Shown here: in pieces, positions 1-7,964 of the stretch
How positions within the stretch are numbered: position 1 is the first letter of the stretch
How the letters are laid out: each line of letters starts with the position of its first letter
Origin: an uncultured Collinsella sp.
Lineage (GTDB): Bacteria; Actinomycetota; Coriobacteriia; Coriobacteriales; Coriobacteriaceae
Length of the DNA: 64,000 bases
Direction of reading: 5' to 3'
Assembly (NCBI GenBank): GCA_958349325.1
Contig: CATWCP010000002.1
Location: 1-64,000 of the forward strand
Position numbers and translations under genes: made by a program
The notes under the pieces: generated by a model
Seen by the model: only the letters and a program-made list of their open reading frames with translations
Database searches by the model: none
What the model was told of the DNA's origin: nothing

Positions 1-58
1 TTGCGTTTAGCGGTCAGCCGTCGGCGCGCTTACACCAACATTTCCGACGCGATCTTCT

Positions 59-145
59 GGCCATGCCCGACGATTGAAAGGTAGATTGCCGCTTAGGGGC
101 GTTTGCAGCGTCGACCGGTTACGCGGTTTGGTAAAACCGCGTAAC
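59..145. repeat. 87-nt dispersed repeat, copy 1
   Basis: This copy aligns without gaps to 51696-51782. Both begin GGCCATGCCCGACGATTGAA, share GATTGCCGCT and TGCAGCGTCGA, and end in a perfect 12-bp hairpin with loop GGTA. Here the stem is 118-129 paired with 134-145 (GTTACGCGGTTT). In the other copy the stem is GTTCCGGCGTTT, so the inner bases differ on both arms and pairing is kept. The hairpin touches the stop codon of the minus-strand gene that ends at 145, so it may also serve as that gene's terminator. Confidence 0.8.
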
Positions 146-1464
146 TAACAAACCTGGGTTTTACCGATCATGATGTTGAGGATCTCGATGTCGGTGTCTT
201 TCATGCCCACGCGGCCTACGTAGCCCATACTAGCGATCGTCTGTTCAACGGTATCCTGGATCAGACCCTCGCCGGCACGGAAGCCGCGGCCCTGCATGGC
301 CATATCGTGGCCCAGAATCGCCGCATCGACGGCAGCGGAAATCTTGGCGGCACAGCTTGCCTTGGCGCCGTCGCACACGATGCCGCCCACGTTGCCAAGC
401 GTATTCGAGACCGTCGCGCCAATCTGCTCGCGCGTGCCACCGCACAGCCAGGTAATCGCAGCGCCGGCGCCGCACGCGGCGCAAATAGCACCGCAAAACG
501 CCGAGAGCGCGCCAATATAGCTCTTGATATGCACGGCGATAAGATCGGACAGCATCACGGCGCGCACCAGGCGCTCGTGGTCGCAGCGCAGGTACTCGGC
601 ATACTCCATGACGGGCAATGCGCAGGTAATGCCCTGATTGCCCGAGCCGCACACAATGGCGACCGGCAGTGCGCAGCCGTTCATGCGGGCGTCGGACCCG
701 GCGGCCGCACGGGCACGGGCACGGCAGGCGACGTCATCGGCACGAGCACCCAGCAGCGTACGACCCACCTCGGCGCCCCAAGCGTGCGCGAGGCCCTCGG
801 CACTGATCGCGCCATTCAGCTCAATCTGACGCTCAACGGCAGCGCGGGCTTCCTCAATGTCGCCGTCCTCGATAAAGTCGATGATGGACTCAATCGACAT
901 GGGCGTGTCGGCCTTATCCGCCGCCCGCTCGGCCACCACGCGCTCGGCGCATGCGGCACACTCCCCCGCTGACTTGCCGCATACCGGAATACCGTCGAGC
1001 GTATGGCACGTGACGTTGGTGTGGTGATCGGTAATCTCGACGACCGCGGTATGGCCCCCGGCCGTCGCAGTCACCTTGATGTAGAGGTTGGGCACGCCCT
1101 CGACAAGCGACACATCGCAGTAGTCGGCGTCGGCGAGGAGCTCGGCCACGCGTGCACGGTCTTCATCGTCAACGCTCTCGAGCACCTCGAGCGCGCTCTT
1201 AGCGTCGCCGCCCACGGCACCCAGCACGGCTGCGGCCTCAATACCGTGCATACCGCCCGAGTTGGGCACGGTCACGCTCTTGACGTTCTTGATGATGTTG
1301 CCCGAGCAGGCAACATCCATATGATCGGGCTCGCAACCGAGCGTCTGGCTCGCCAGCGCTGCTGCATAGGCAACGGCAATAGGCTCGGTACAGCCGAGCG
1401 CGCAGACAAGCTCGCGGTTCAAAACAACGCAAAACGCGGCATCACGGATGGAATCGATAGGCAT
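145..1464 (-). CDS. cyuA: L-cysteine desulfidase family protein (UPF0597, CyuA-like)
   Basis: 439 residues, the usual length for the UPF0597/serine dehydratase-alpha-like family. That family includes L-cysteine desulfidase, an oxygen-sensitive [4Fe-4S] enzyme that splits cysteine to pyruvate, ammonia and sulfide in the cytoplasm. Visible family features are GCTEP near residue 24, a glycine-rich NSGGMHG segment and several C-terminal cysteines (GAICAACG, GGIVCDGAKASC) that could be cluster ligands. It is a single gene, divergent from rpiB. A repeat hairpin begins at its stop codon. The family call is firm; cysteine as the substrate is inferred from homology. Confidence 0.8.
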   Translation of the reverse strand: MPIDSIRDAAFCVVLNRELVCALGCTEPIAVAYAAALASQTLGCEPDHMDVACSGNIIKNVKSVTVPNSGGMHGIEAAAVLGAVGGDAKSALEVLESVDDEDRARVAELLADADYCDVSLVEGVPNLYIKVTATAGGHTAVVEITDHHTNVTCHTLDGIPVCGKSAGECAACAERVVAERAADKADTPMSIESIIDFIEDGDIEEARAAVERQIELNGAISAEGLAHAWGAEVGRTLLGARADDVACRARARAAAGSDARMNGCALPVAIVCGSGNQGITCALPVMEYAEYLRCDHERLVRAVMLSDLIAVHIKSYIGALSAFCGAICAACGAGAAITWLCGGTREQIGATVSNTLGNVGGIVCDGAKASCAAKISAAVDAAILGHDMAMQGRGFRAGEGLIQDTVEQTIASMGYVGRVGMKDTDIEILNIMIGKTQVC

Positions 1465-1734
1465 AGGTATCTCCTGCTTGCATAACGGGCTGGGCTCTCA
1501 AAATAGTTAGCTCCTTTATTTGATAACAATGCATCAAAAACCGCAACCATGGTTCCGGCGGACGGCGCTCGAGCACAAACTGGTGGCATTATTCATGAGA
1601 AGCCGATCTTGTTGCATGCTAAAGCGTTTGACCAAAAAACGCCCGAGCGTTTACGCAAGAGTCGCGCTATCATGCAGTCGAACGCAGTAAACACCTTTAG
1701 CATTTGCGCCGCACAGACCAGAGAGGAACCATCC

Positions 1735-2202
1735 ATGAAGATCGGTATCGGTAACGACCACGCCGCCGTCGAGCTCAAGAACATCATCTCCGAGCACCTG
1801 AAGGAGCGCGGCTGCGAGGTCGTGAACTTTGGCACCGACACCTCCGAGAGCTTTGACTACCCCATCGCCGGCTATAAGGTGGGTAAGGCCGTTGCCAACG
1901 GCGACGTCGACCTGGGCATCCTGATCTGCGGCACCGGCGTCGGGATTAGCCTGGCTGCTAACAAGGTAGAGGGCGTGCGCGCCGTCGTGTGCTCCGAGCC
2001 CTTCAGCGCCAAGCTCTCCCGCATGCACAACAATACCAACGTGCTCGCTTTTGGCGCCCGCGTCGTGGGCTCCGAGCTCGCCAAGATGATCGTCGACGAG
2101 TGGCTCGTCGCCGAGTTTGAGGGTGGTCGTCACGAGCGTCGCGTTAACCTCCTCAACGAGATCGATCACACGCGCGCCCTTAAGATCGTCGACGAAGCCT
2201 AA
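1735..2202 (+). CDS. rpiB: Ribose-5-phosphate isomerase B
   Basis: 155 residues. RpiB interconverts ribulose-5-phosphate and ribose-5-phosphate in the non-oxidative pentose phosphate pathway. The N-terminus MKIGIGNDHAA has the Asp-His phosphate-binding pair, and GILICGTGVG carries the family's Cys with the Gly-rich loop, followed by HNNTNVLAFGARV. The ATG at 1735 was chosen over upstream in-frame starts because it follows AGAGAGGAA at good spacing and gives the exact family N-terminus. The LacAB/RpiB family also contains galactose-6-phosphate isomerase subunits; as a single gene, RpiB is the better call. Confidence 0.9.
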   Translation: MKIGIGNDHAAVELKNIISEHLKERGCEVVNFGTDTSESFDYPIAGYKVGKAVANGDVDLGILICGTGVGISLAANKVEGVRAVVCSEPFSAKLSRMHNNTNVLAFGARVVGSELAKMIVDEWLVAEFEGGRHERRVNLLNEIDHTRALKIVDEA

Positions 2203-2226
2203 ACTATTCAGTGCCACAAGCTAACA

Positions 2227-2267
2227 GCAGGGGCCCGCTCGGAACACATGTCCGAGCGGGCCCCTGC
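2227..2267. terminator. Hairpin after rpiB
   Basis: A perfect 17-bp stem, 2227-2243 paired with 2251-2267, with a 7-nt loop, lies 25 bp past the rpiB stop. There is only a weak T-rich tail (GATTTT). Confidence 0.75.
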
Positions 2268-2287
2268 ATAGATTTTGGAATAAAAGG

Positions 2288-2313
2288 GCGCCGCGGATGG
2301 AGTTCCGCGGCGC
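2288..2313 (-). terminator. ndk terminator
   Basis: The 10-bp stem GCGCCGCGGA (2288-2297) pairs with 2304-2313. On the minus strand it is followed by CCCTTTTATT. It lies about 40 bp past the ndk stop. Confidence 0.8.
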
Positions 2314-2353
2314 ACAAGCCACACGCTAACAGCTTTAAGGAGTCAAAGCTGGT

Positions 2354-2758
2354 TTAGCCAAAGAAGCGCTTGATCTCAATCTCGGCGTTCTCCAGGCAGT
2401 CGGAGCCGTGGATTACGTTGGCGTTGACATCGACGGCAAAGTCGCCGCGGATGGTACCAGGAGCAGCCTCAAGCGGGTTGGTAGCGCCCATGAGGGTGCG
2501 CATCTTAGCAACAGCGGAGAGACCGGAAACGACCATCTTGACGACCGGACCGCTCGTCATAAAGTCGCAGAGACCGCCAAAGAAGGGCTTGTCGGCCAGA
2601 TGGGCGTAGTGCTCCTCGACGGTAGCGCGCTCGAGCGTGGTCATCTCCATGCGCTCGATGACAAGGCCGCTGCGCTCAATGCGAGCAACGATCTCGCCGA
2701 TCTTACGGTCGCGCACGGCGTCGGGCTTAATCATGATGAAGGTCTTCTCGATAGCCAT
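2354..2758 (-). CDS. ndk: Nucleoside diphosphate kinase
   Basis: 134 residues, full length. It transfers the gamma-phosphate of ATP to NDPs through a phosphohistidine. The sequence starts TFIMIKPDAV and carries the active-site signature NVIHGSD near residue 117, whose His is the phospho-acceptor. It is monocistronic, convergent with rpiB and followed by its own terminator. The start is the ATG preceded by GAAAGG on the minus strand. Confidence 0.95.
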   Translation of the reverse strand: MAIEKTFIMIKPDAVRDRKIGEIVARIERSGLVIERMEMTTLERATVEEHYAHLADKPFFGGLCDFMTSGPVVKMVVSGLSAVAKMRTLMGATNPLEAAPGTIRGDFAVDVNANVIHGSDCLENAEIEIKRFFG

Positions 2759-3143
2759 AAAAGTAGCCTTTCAAGTAGGTTCGCGCGTGCCCAAGTCCCA
2801 TTCCGGCACACGCCTGGACTGCATCGTAACAGAGTTTTAGCCGCAGTTAAACAAAAAGCTGTTTATTGAAACGTTGCAATTTATTAAAGCGCTCCATATG
2901 TGTCACTTCTGTTTCGAAGCCCGATTAGAGTACCATCCGACCGCCCATCAACCGCATCGAGCAGAGCAGGCGGTCGGTTGCCGCCCGCGAACGTATCCCC
3001 TTCACAACCTGCCCAAAGGTCCTACAGAAGTTCTCGACAAGCCCCTCCCCCATAGCAACAAAATACGGGCGCCCACATCAGCAGGCGCCCGTAAAGTGAA
3101 AACGATTTATCAATACATGGCCAAAACGGCTTCAGCCAAATCC
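2759..3143. other. Intergenic region ndk/argH
   Basis: Upstream side of ndk and downstream side of argH, both minus strand. It holds the ndk ribosome-binding site next to 2758 and the argH terminator at 3065-3092. I see nothing else supportable between about 2780 and 3060. Confidence 0.6.
3065..3092 (-). terminator. argH terminator
   Basis: A 9-bp stem ACGGGCGCC (3065-3073) pairs with 3084-3092. On the minus strand it is followed by ATTTTGTTG. It lies about 50 bp past the argH stop. Confidence 0.8.
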
Positions 3144-4574
3144 CTACTTTACCCCGTGGCCCATCTCGACGACCTTAGTCAGCGATCCAAACACGCCCTC
3201 GTCGGCCACGAGCTGCGCCTCGGCACGCTGCAGCTGCACGGCAACGGCGGCAGGAGCGGTACCGCCCTCGGTCGTACGCGCGGCGACAATCGACGGGATG
3301 TCGAGCGCCTCGGTAATATCGCGTTCAAAGAGCGGGCTTGCCCCCTGAAACACCTCAAACGGCAGGTCCTCAAGATTGCAGCCGCGCTTCTCACACATCA
3401 GAACCAGATGCCCCACCACGGCATGTGCCTCGCGGAACGGCAGGCCACGCTTGGCCAGGTAATCGGCAACATCGGTAGCGGCAAGGTGCCCCACGCCGCA
3501 CTCGCGCGCCATGGCATCCTCGTTGACGGTCCAAGTCGAAATCATTCCGGCCATAACGGACAGGCACTGCATGAGCGTATGGGCGGTATCGAGCGCGCCC
3601 TCCTTGTCCTCCTGCAAGTCCTTGTTATAAGCAAGCGGCAAGCCCTTCATGGTTACCAGCAGCTGCACCAGGTTGCCGTACACGCGACCGCTCTTGCCGC
3701 GGATAAGCTCGGCAAAGTCGGGGTTCTTCTTCTGCGGCATGATAGACGAGCCGGTGGAGTACGAGTCGGAAAGCGTGATAAAGCCAAATTCGGAGCTCGA
3801 CCACAGCACGATCTCCTCGGAAAGACGCGACAGGTGCATGGCCATGACGGAACCGGCGTAATGCAAATCGAGCAGGAAATCACGGTCGGAAACAGCATCG
3901 AGCGAATTGGGGATCACGCCCGCAAAGCCAAGTTCGGCAGCCGTCATCTGACGATCGAGCGGATAGCTCGTACCGGCAAGCGCGGCAGCACCCAGCGGGC
4001 AGTTGTCGGCGGCATCAAAGGCGGCCTTCAGGCGTGTAAAGTCGCGCGCGAACATCCAGGAATACGCCAGCAGATGATGCGAGAGCAGCACGGGCTGAGC
4101 GTGCTGCATATGCGTGTAGCCCGGCAGAATCACCTTGTCGTACTTCTTGGCCGCATCCACCAGCACATGGCGCAGCTCAAGATTGGCCTCCATGAGCTCC
4201 TTGGCCAGCGCCTTGACGCCCAGGCGCGTATCGGTCGCCACCTGGTCGTTGCGCGAACGCCCAGTATGCAAGCGCTTGCCAGCCTCGCCGATGCGACGCG
4301 TCAGCTCGCTCTCGATGGACATATGAATGTCCTCATCGTTGATATCGAAGGTGAAGTTGCCGGCATCGATATCCTGTTCGATTCCGGTCAGGCCCTTGGC
4401 AATCGCCTGCTCGTCCTCGGCACTGATGATGCCCTGGGCGGCCAACATCTTGGCATGCGCCTTAGAGCCGGCGATATCCTGCTTATAGAGATGTTTGTCG
4501 ACCGGCAGCGACGCGCCAAACTCCTGCGTGACCTCGGCCACGCCCGCCTCAAAACGACCGCCCCAAAGAGCCAT
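3144..4574 (-). CDS. argH: Argininosuccinate lyase
   Basis: 476 residues. It cleaves argininosuccinate to arginine and fumarate, the last step of arginine synthesis. The fumarase/aspartase superfamily signature GSSIMPQKKNPD is present with its flexible catalytic loop, and TGRSRNDQVATD and HMQHAQPV carry the other conserved active-site regions. The ATG at 4574 (MALWGGRFEAG) follows GGAGAC and matches the family N-terminus; the 25 extra upstream codons do not. argG lies upstream on the same strand, separated by a short ORF and a hairpin. Confidence 0.95.
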   Translation of the reverse strand: MALWGGRFEAGVAEVTQEFGASLPVDKHLYKQDIAGSKAHAKMLAAQGIISAEDEQAIAKGLTGIEQDIDAGNFTFDINDEDIHMSIESELTRRIGEAGKRLHTGRSRNDQVATDTRLGVKALAKELMEANLELRHVLVDAAKKYDKVILPGYTHMQHAQPVLLSHHLLAYSWMFARDFTRLKAAFDAADNCPLGAAALAGTSYPLDRQMTAAELGFAGVIPNSLDAVSDRDFLLDLHYAGSVMAMHLSRLSEEIVLWSSSEFGFITLSDSYSTGSSIMPQKKNPDFAELIRGKSGRVYGNLVQLLVTMKGLPLAYNKDLQEDKEGALDTAHTLMQCLSVMAGMISTWTVNEDAMARECGVGHLAATDVADYLAKRGLPFREAHAVVGHLVLMCEKRGCNLEDLPFEVFQGASPLFERDITEALDIPSIVAARTTEGGTAPAAVAVQLQRAEAQLVADEGVFGSLTKVVEMGHGVK

Positions 4575-4692
4575 GGAACCGTCTCCTTTCTCCAAATACC
4601 AAAACAAGCGTCCAAAGCAATGTGCCCTGTCGCTAAAGCGATCTATCAACCGCTAGTTTTACACACTCCCTGCCGCGCGCGGGGCCATGTGG

Positions 4693-4863
4693 CTAATTTG
4701 CAAAGAAGTGACGCACCATGCACTTGGCGCCCAACGTCTCCCTCCGGATGTTGCCCTGCGAACCATCGATCCAGGCCTTCAGGCTCATAGGAACGTCCTC
4801 GACCTTTACAGCATCGAACTCGGGCGCGAGGGCAAGCAAAGCATGCGCGATAGCATTGAACAT
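4693..4863 (-). CDS. Small uncharacterised protein (56 aa)
   Basis: An ORF of 56 codons starting MFNAIAHALLALAPEF and ending VRHFFAN. A strong GAGGAG lies 9 nt before its ATG. It sits between argG and argH on the same strand, after the argG hairpin (4912-4941). It has a mixed hydrophobic N-terminal helix, one Trp and one Cys, and no motif I recognise. The good ribosome-binding site argues for translation. It could be a small protein or a remnant; no function is proposed. Confidence 0.5.
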   Translation of the reverse strand: MFNAIAHALLALAPEFDAVKVEDVPMSLKAWIDGSQGNIRRETLGAKCMVRHFFAN

Positions 4864-4911
4864 AATGGATACTCCTCATATATAGGCACAGAGCCGCCAA
4901 ATTGATAGAAG

Positions 4912-4941
4912 GAGCCCCGCCGGACAACCCCGGCGGGGCTC
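4912..4941 (-). terminator. Hairpin downstream of argG
   Basis: A 12-bp perfect stem GAGCCCCGCCGG (4912-4923) pairs with 4930-4941, loop 6 nt, with a short T-rich stretch on the minus strand (CTTCTATCAATTT). It separates argG from the 56-codon ORF. Confidence 0.7.
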
Positions 4942-5094
4942 GGACTCAGCCGCAGACGCGGCATCATATATGCGGGCGGAACGTAGGGGCCACCGATGTT
5001 AAGAAGTGTCAGCAAGCATAACGAAAGGTAGGGACCCCGTGCGCCCGTTATGTATCACGCGGATGGGCCGCGCGGATACCAAGGGAAGGAGGCG

Positions 5095-6321
5095 CTAGGC
5101 CTGGGCGGCAGCAGAGCTGGGGCCCTGGACCTTTGCCCACGTCTTGAGCGACAGCGTATCGATCTCGATAAAGCCGGCGCTGGCCTTCTCGTCAAACGTG
5201 GTGTCGCGGTCGTAGGTAGCCAGACCGTAGTCGTAGAGGCTGAAGGGGCTCTTGCGGCCGACGACATGGCAGTTGCCCTTAAAGAACTTCAGACGGACAG
5301 TGCCGGTCACGAACTTTTGCGTGTCGGCCATAAAGGCATCGAGCGCGTTTTTGAGCGGGCTGTACCACTGGCCGTTGTACACGGCGGTGGCCCAATCCTG
5401 CTCGAGCTTGATCTTGGTCTTGAGCAGGTCGCCCTCGACGCAGATGTCCTCGAGCGCCTTGTGGGCGGTGATGAGCGTCAGGGCACCGGGAACCTCGTAG
5501 CACTCGCGGCTCTTAAGGCCCACCAGGCGATCCTCGACCAGATCGAGACGGCCAAAGCCATTGTCGCCGGAGATCTTGTTGAGGGCGATGACGATCTCGG
5601 AGAGTTTCATCTTCTTGCCGTCGACGGCGACGGGCTTGCCGGCCTCAAACTCAATCTCGGTGTAGGTCGGGGTGTCCGGGGTGTCCTCGGGATTCTTGGT
5701 CATAACCCAAGCGTCGTCGAGCGGCTCGTTCCAGGGATCCTCCAGGTGACCGCACTCAATGGCACGACCCCACAGGTTGTCGTCGATGGAGTAGGGGTTG
5801 TCGTTGGCACCCTCGGGAACCGGCACGTTGTGGGCGTGGGCATAGGCGACCTCGTCGGGACGGCACTTCAGGTCCCACTCGCGAACCGGGGCGATAACCT
5901 TGAGCTCGGGGTCGAGGGCCTTGACGGCGGCCTCAAAACGGACCTGGTCGTTACCCTTGCCGGTGCAGCCGTGGGCGACGTAGGTCGCGCCAAACTCGTG
6001 AGCGACCTCGACGAGCTTCTTGGCGAGCAGCGGGCGAGAAAGAGCCGAGAGCAGCGGATACTTGTTCTCGTACATGGAGTTTGCGGCGATGGCCTTAGTC
6101 AGGAACTCATCAGAGAACTCGTCGCGCAGGTCGAGCACCTGGCAATCGAGAACGCCCAGGTCGAGTGCCTTCTGCTTCTTGGCATCCAGTCCGGTCTCTT
6201 CCTGGCCCACGTTGCCGCAGACACAAACGACATCGAGATTCTTCTCGTCCTGGAGCCACTTGACACATACGGATGTATCAAGACCACCGGAATATGCGAG
6301 AACGACTTTTTCCTTGCTCAT
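5095..6321 (-). CDS. argG: Argininosuccinate synthase
   Basis: 408 residues. It joins citrulline and aspartate using ATP. The ATP-pyrophosphatase P-loop-like motif AYSGGLDTS is at residue 9 onward, followed by the conserved VAHGCTGKGNDQVRFE and SPFSLYDYGLATY. The ATG at 6321 follows AAAGGAAAC; the longer in-frame extension adds only non-conserved sequence. It acts just before argH, with no other arg biosynthesis genes in the window. The window also holds arginine-degrading arc genes, so the two routes must be separately controlled. Confidence 0.95.
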   Translation of the reverse strand: MSKEKVVLAYSGGLDTSVCVKWLQDEKNLDVVCVCGNVGQEETGLDAKKQKALDLGVLDCQVLDLRDEFSDEFLTKAIAANSMYENKYPLLSALSRPLLAKKLVEVAHEFGATYVAHGCTGKGNDQVRFEAAVKALDPELKVIAPVREWDLKCRPDEVAYAHAHNVPVPEGANDNPYSIDDNLWGRAIECGHLEDPWNEPLDDAWVMTKNPEDTPDTPTYTEIEFEAGKPVAVDGKKMKLSEIVIALNKISGDNGFGRLDLVEDRLVGLKSRECYEVPGALTLITAHKALEDICVEGDLLKTKIKLEQDWATAVYNGQWYSPLKNALDAFMADTQKFVTGTVRLKFFKGNCHVVGRKSPFSLYDYGLATYDRDTTFDEKASAGFIEIDTLSLKTWAKVQGPSSAAAQA

Positions 6322-6876
6322 GGCTGTTTCCTTTCGCCCTTGGTAGCTAGTTAGAACATCGGTCAGTTGCAAGTCACCTTGAGGTCAAAAACCGTGCAAT
6401 ATCAGGTTATTCAGCAGAATGCATCACAGGCATGCCCTAGAAACATGCGGCTATGTCGTGCTTAAAACCCAACGACCTCAAAATGACTCTGTTGAGGCAT
6501 TGCGCCCCATGCGGACAGAGACGATTGTTATCGTCGTCGGGAAATTGCGCGCTGGCGTCGGATGGCATTGTCTGCAGTGGTGATGATCTTTACGAACTGC
6601 ATCTGCCTCTCCTTTCACCTATCGCCGGGCGCAATTCAAATATCGCAAACGGTACCTTTTCCTCGGTAAGCGGTTGTTTTTCCGTCTCCGTTTTCGATGG
6701 TCGCTATATTACGCTAAAGTGCCCGCAGCACAAGCGACAAATTCAAATTTCTGAAAAGTTTTTTCATTACTTTGTGAAGCGTGGTGCAAATATGCTCCGT
6801 TCCTGCGAAAATACGCCCGACTACGAATTGATGGTTATAACGTCTGAAACAATCTCGAAACGAAAGGCTCGCTTTT
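6322..6876. other. Long intergenic region argG/HAD gene
   Basis: A 555-bp divergent region that is visibly more AT-rich than its surroundings, especially 6600-6870. It must hold the argG promoter (minus) and the HAD gene promoter (plus). One small palindrome, ATTC-AGCA-GAAT at 6409-6420, lies about 90 bp upstream of argG. It has the reverse half-site order of a classical ARG box, so I do not call it an operator. A 154-codon ORF here has no family features and is not called. Confidence 0.5.
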
Positions 6877-7704
6877 ATGCAAACTTACGAATCGGACGCC
6901 AATATCGGAAACATTAAGATTCTCGCCGTCGACATGGACAAGACGCTACTCACCGACGAGCGCGTGTTACCGCAGGGTCTTGATGAACGCCTGGACAAGC
7001 TCGCCGACGCCGGCATCGTATTCTGCCCTGCCAGCGGACGTCCCGCCCCCAAGCTCGAGGAGATGTTCGAGGGCATCAAAAACAGTCTTGCTTTTTGTCC
7101 CGATAACGGAGCCTGCGTCATCTATCGCGGCAACTATATCTATAAGAGCAATATTGACGTGGAGCTGTATCAGCAGGTCTTGAGCCGTGCCTCGGAGGAT
7201 CCGCGCGCTGTCCCCGTCCTGTGCTGCTTCGACGAGTTCTACGTGCTTGCCCGCGACCATCAGTACCACGACGAGATCAGCGTCTACTACAACACAATCA
7301 ACTACGTCGACAGCTTTGAGGGCATTGATTTCGAGTCCAACAAGATTTCGGTCTTCTTCCCTGGCTACGATGCCGAGCCCGCATTCCGCGAGACCTATAG
7401 CCCCGAGTTCTCGGACAAACTCTACGTCACCAACGCCGGGCGCGAGTGGATCGACTTTATGAACCTGGGCGTTGACAAGGGCGCCGGCGTCGCGCACCTG
7501 TGCGAGCACCTGGGCATCGATATCGCCGATGCTGCCGCCGTGGGCGATACCTACAACGACATCCCCATGCTGGAGCGCGTCGGTCACAGCTTTATCGTGG
7601 ACAATGCCGAGGAGCACATGAACGCGCATGCCAAGTGGCGCATTCCGAGCAACAACGACGGGGGCGTACTGACGCTCATCGACGCCATCTTGGCGGCTCG
7701 TTAA
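6877..7704 (+). CDS. HAD-superfamily hydrolase, Cof type
   Basis: 275 residues. All Cof-type (HAD IIB) motifs are present: VDMDKTLL near residue 20 (nucleophile and acid aspartates), SGRPAP (motif II), a lysine in the DKGAGV region (motif III) and GDTYNDIPML (motif IV). Members dephosphorylate small cytoplasmic sugar phosphates, FMN or similar metabolites; the substrate cannot be read from sequence. The start follows GAAAGG. It is convergent with polA, separated by a long inverted repeat. Confidence 0.85.
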   Translation: MQTYESDANIGNIKILAVDMDKTLLTDERVLPQGLDERLDKLADAGIVFCPASGRPAPKLEEMFEGIKNSLAFCPDNGACVIYRGNYIYKSNIDVELYQQVLSRASEDPRAVPVLCCFDEFYVLARDHQYHDEISVYYNTINYVDSFEGIDFESNKISVFFPGYDAEPAFRETYSPEFSDKLYVTNAGREWIDFMNLGVDKGAGVAHLCEHLGIDIADAAAVGDTYNDIPMLERVGHSFIVDNAEEHMNAHAKWRIPSNNDGGVLTLIDAILAAR

Positions 7705-7711
7705 ACTCGCC

Positions 7712-7837
7712 GCCATGCCCGGGGCCGGCCGTTTGATTTTTGTTCGGTCAGGTCCTGGGCTCGCTCGGAAAGCACATTAAGTGCTTTCCGGCTCGTGCGG
7801 AATCTACAAAAATCAAACGGCCGGCCCCGGGCATGGC
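7712..7837. repeat. Long hairpin with 31-bp perfect arms
   Basis: Arms 7712-7742 and 7807-7837 are perfect reverse complements around GGCCGGCC. The 64-nt loop contains a second perfect 10-bp hairpin (7766-7775 with 7781-7790). It starts 8 bp after the HAD gene stop and lies in the convergent HAD/polA gap. It resembles the long hairpins at 21411-21518 and 46362-46423 in layout, and the first of these also in the GGGCCGGCC core. Confidence 0.85.
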
Positions 7838-7898
7838 TACGTTAACTTGCTTGCCTAGATGGTGTCTTGGCGTCTAGATACTTAGCTGAATAATGGAT

Positions 7899-7931
7899 GA
7901 AGGGAGTTCCTTACTGAAAGGAACTCCCTTC
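7899..7931. terminator. Hairpin at the 3' end of polA
   Basis: A perfect 14-bp stem GAAGGGAGTTCCTT (7899-7912) pairs with 7918-7931, loop 5 nt. It lies 33 bp past the polA stop in a convergent gap, so it may stop transcription from either side. Confidence 0.75.
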
Positions 7932-7964
7932 TGGTTTGGCTGCTTTGGATCTGTGGCTGCTTTC

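Noticed and set aside
2874..4790. 638-codon ORF opposite argH
   Set aside because: Antisense shadow of a conserved gene in high-GC DNA; low-complexity His/Arg-rich translation.
6409..6420. ARG box upstream of argG
   Set aside because: The palindrome is ATTC-N4-GAAT, the reverse half-site order of the known ArgR operator.
6453..6917. 154-codon plus-strand ORF upstream of the HAD gene
   Set aside because: No ribosome-binding site or family feature, mixed composition, and it overlaps the start of the well-supported HAD gene.
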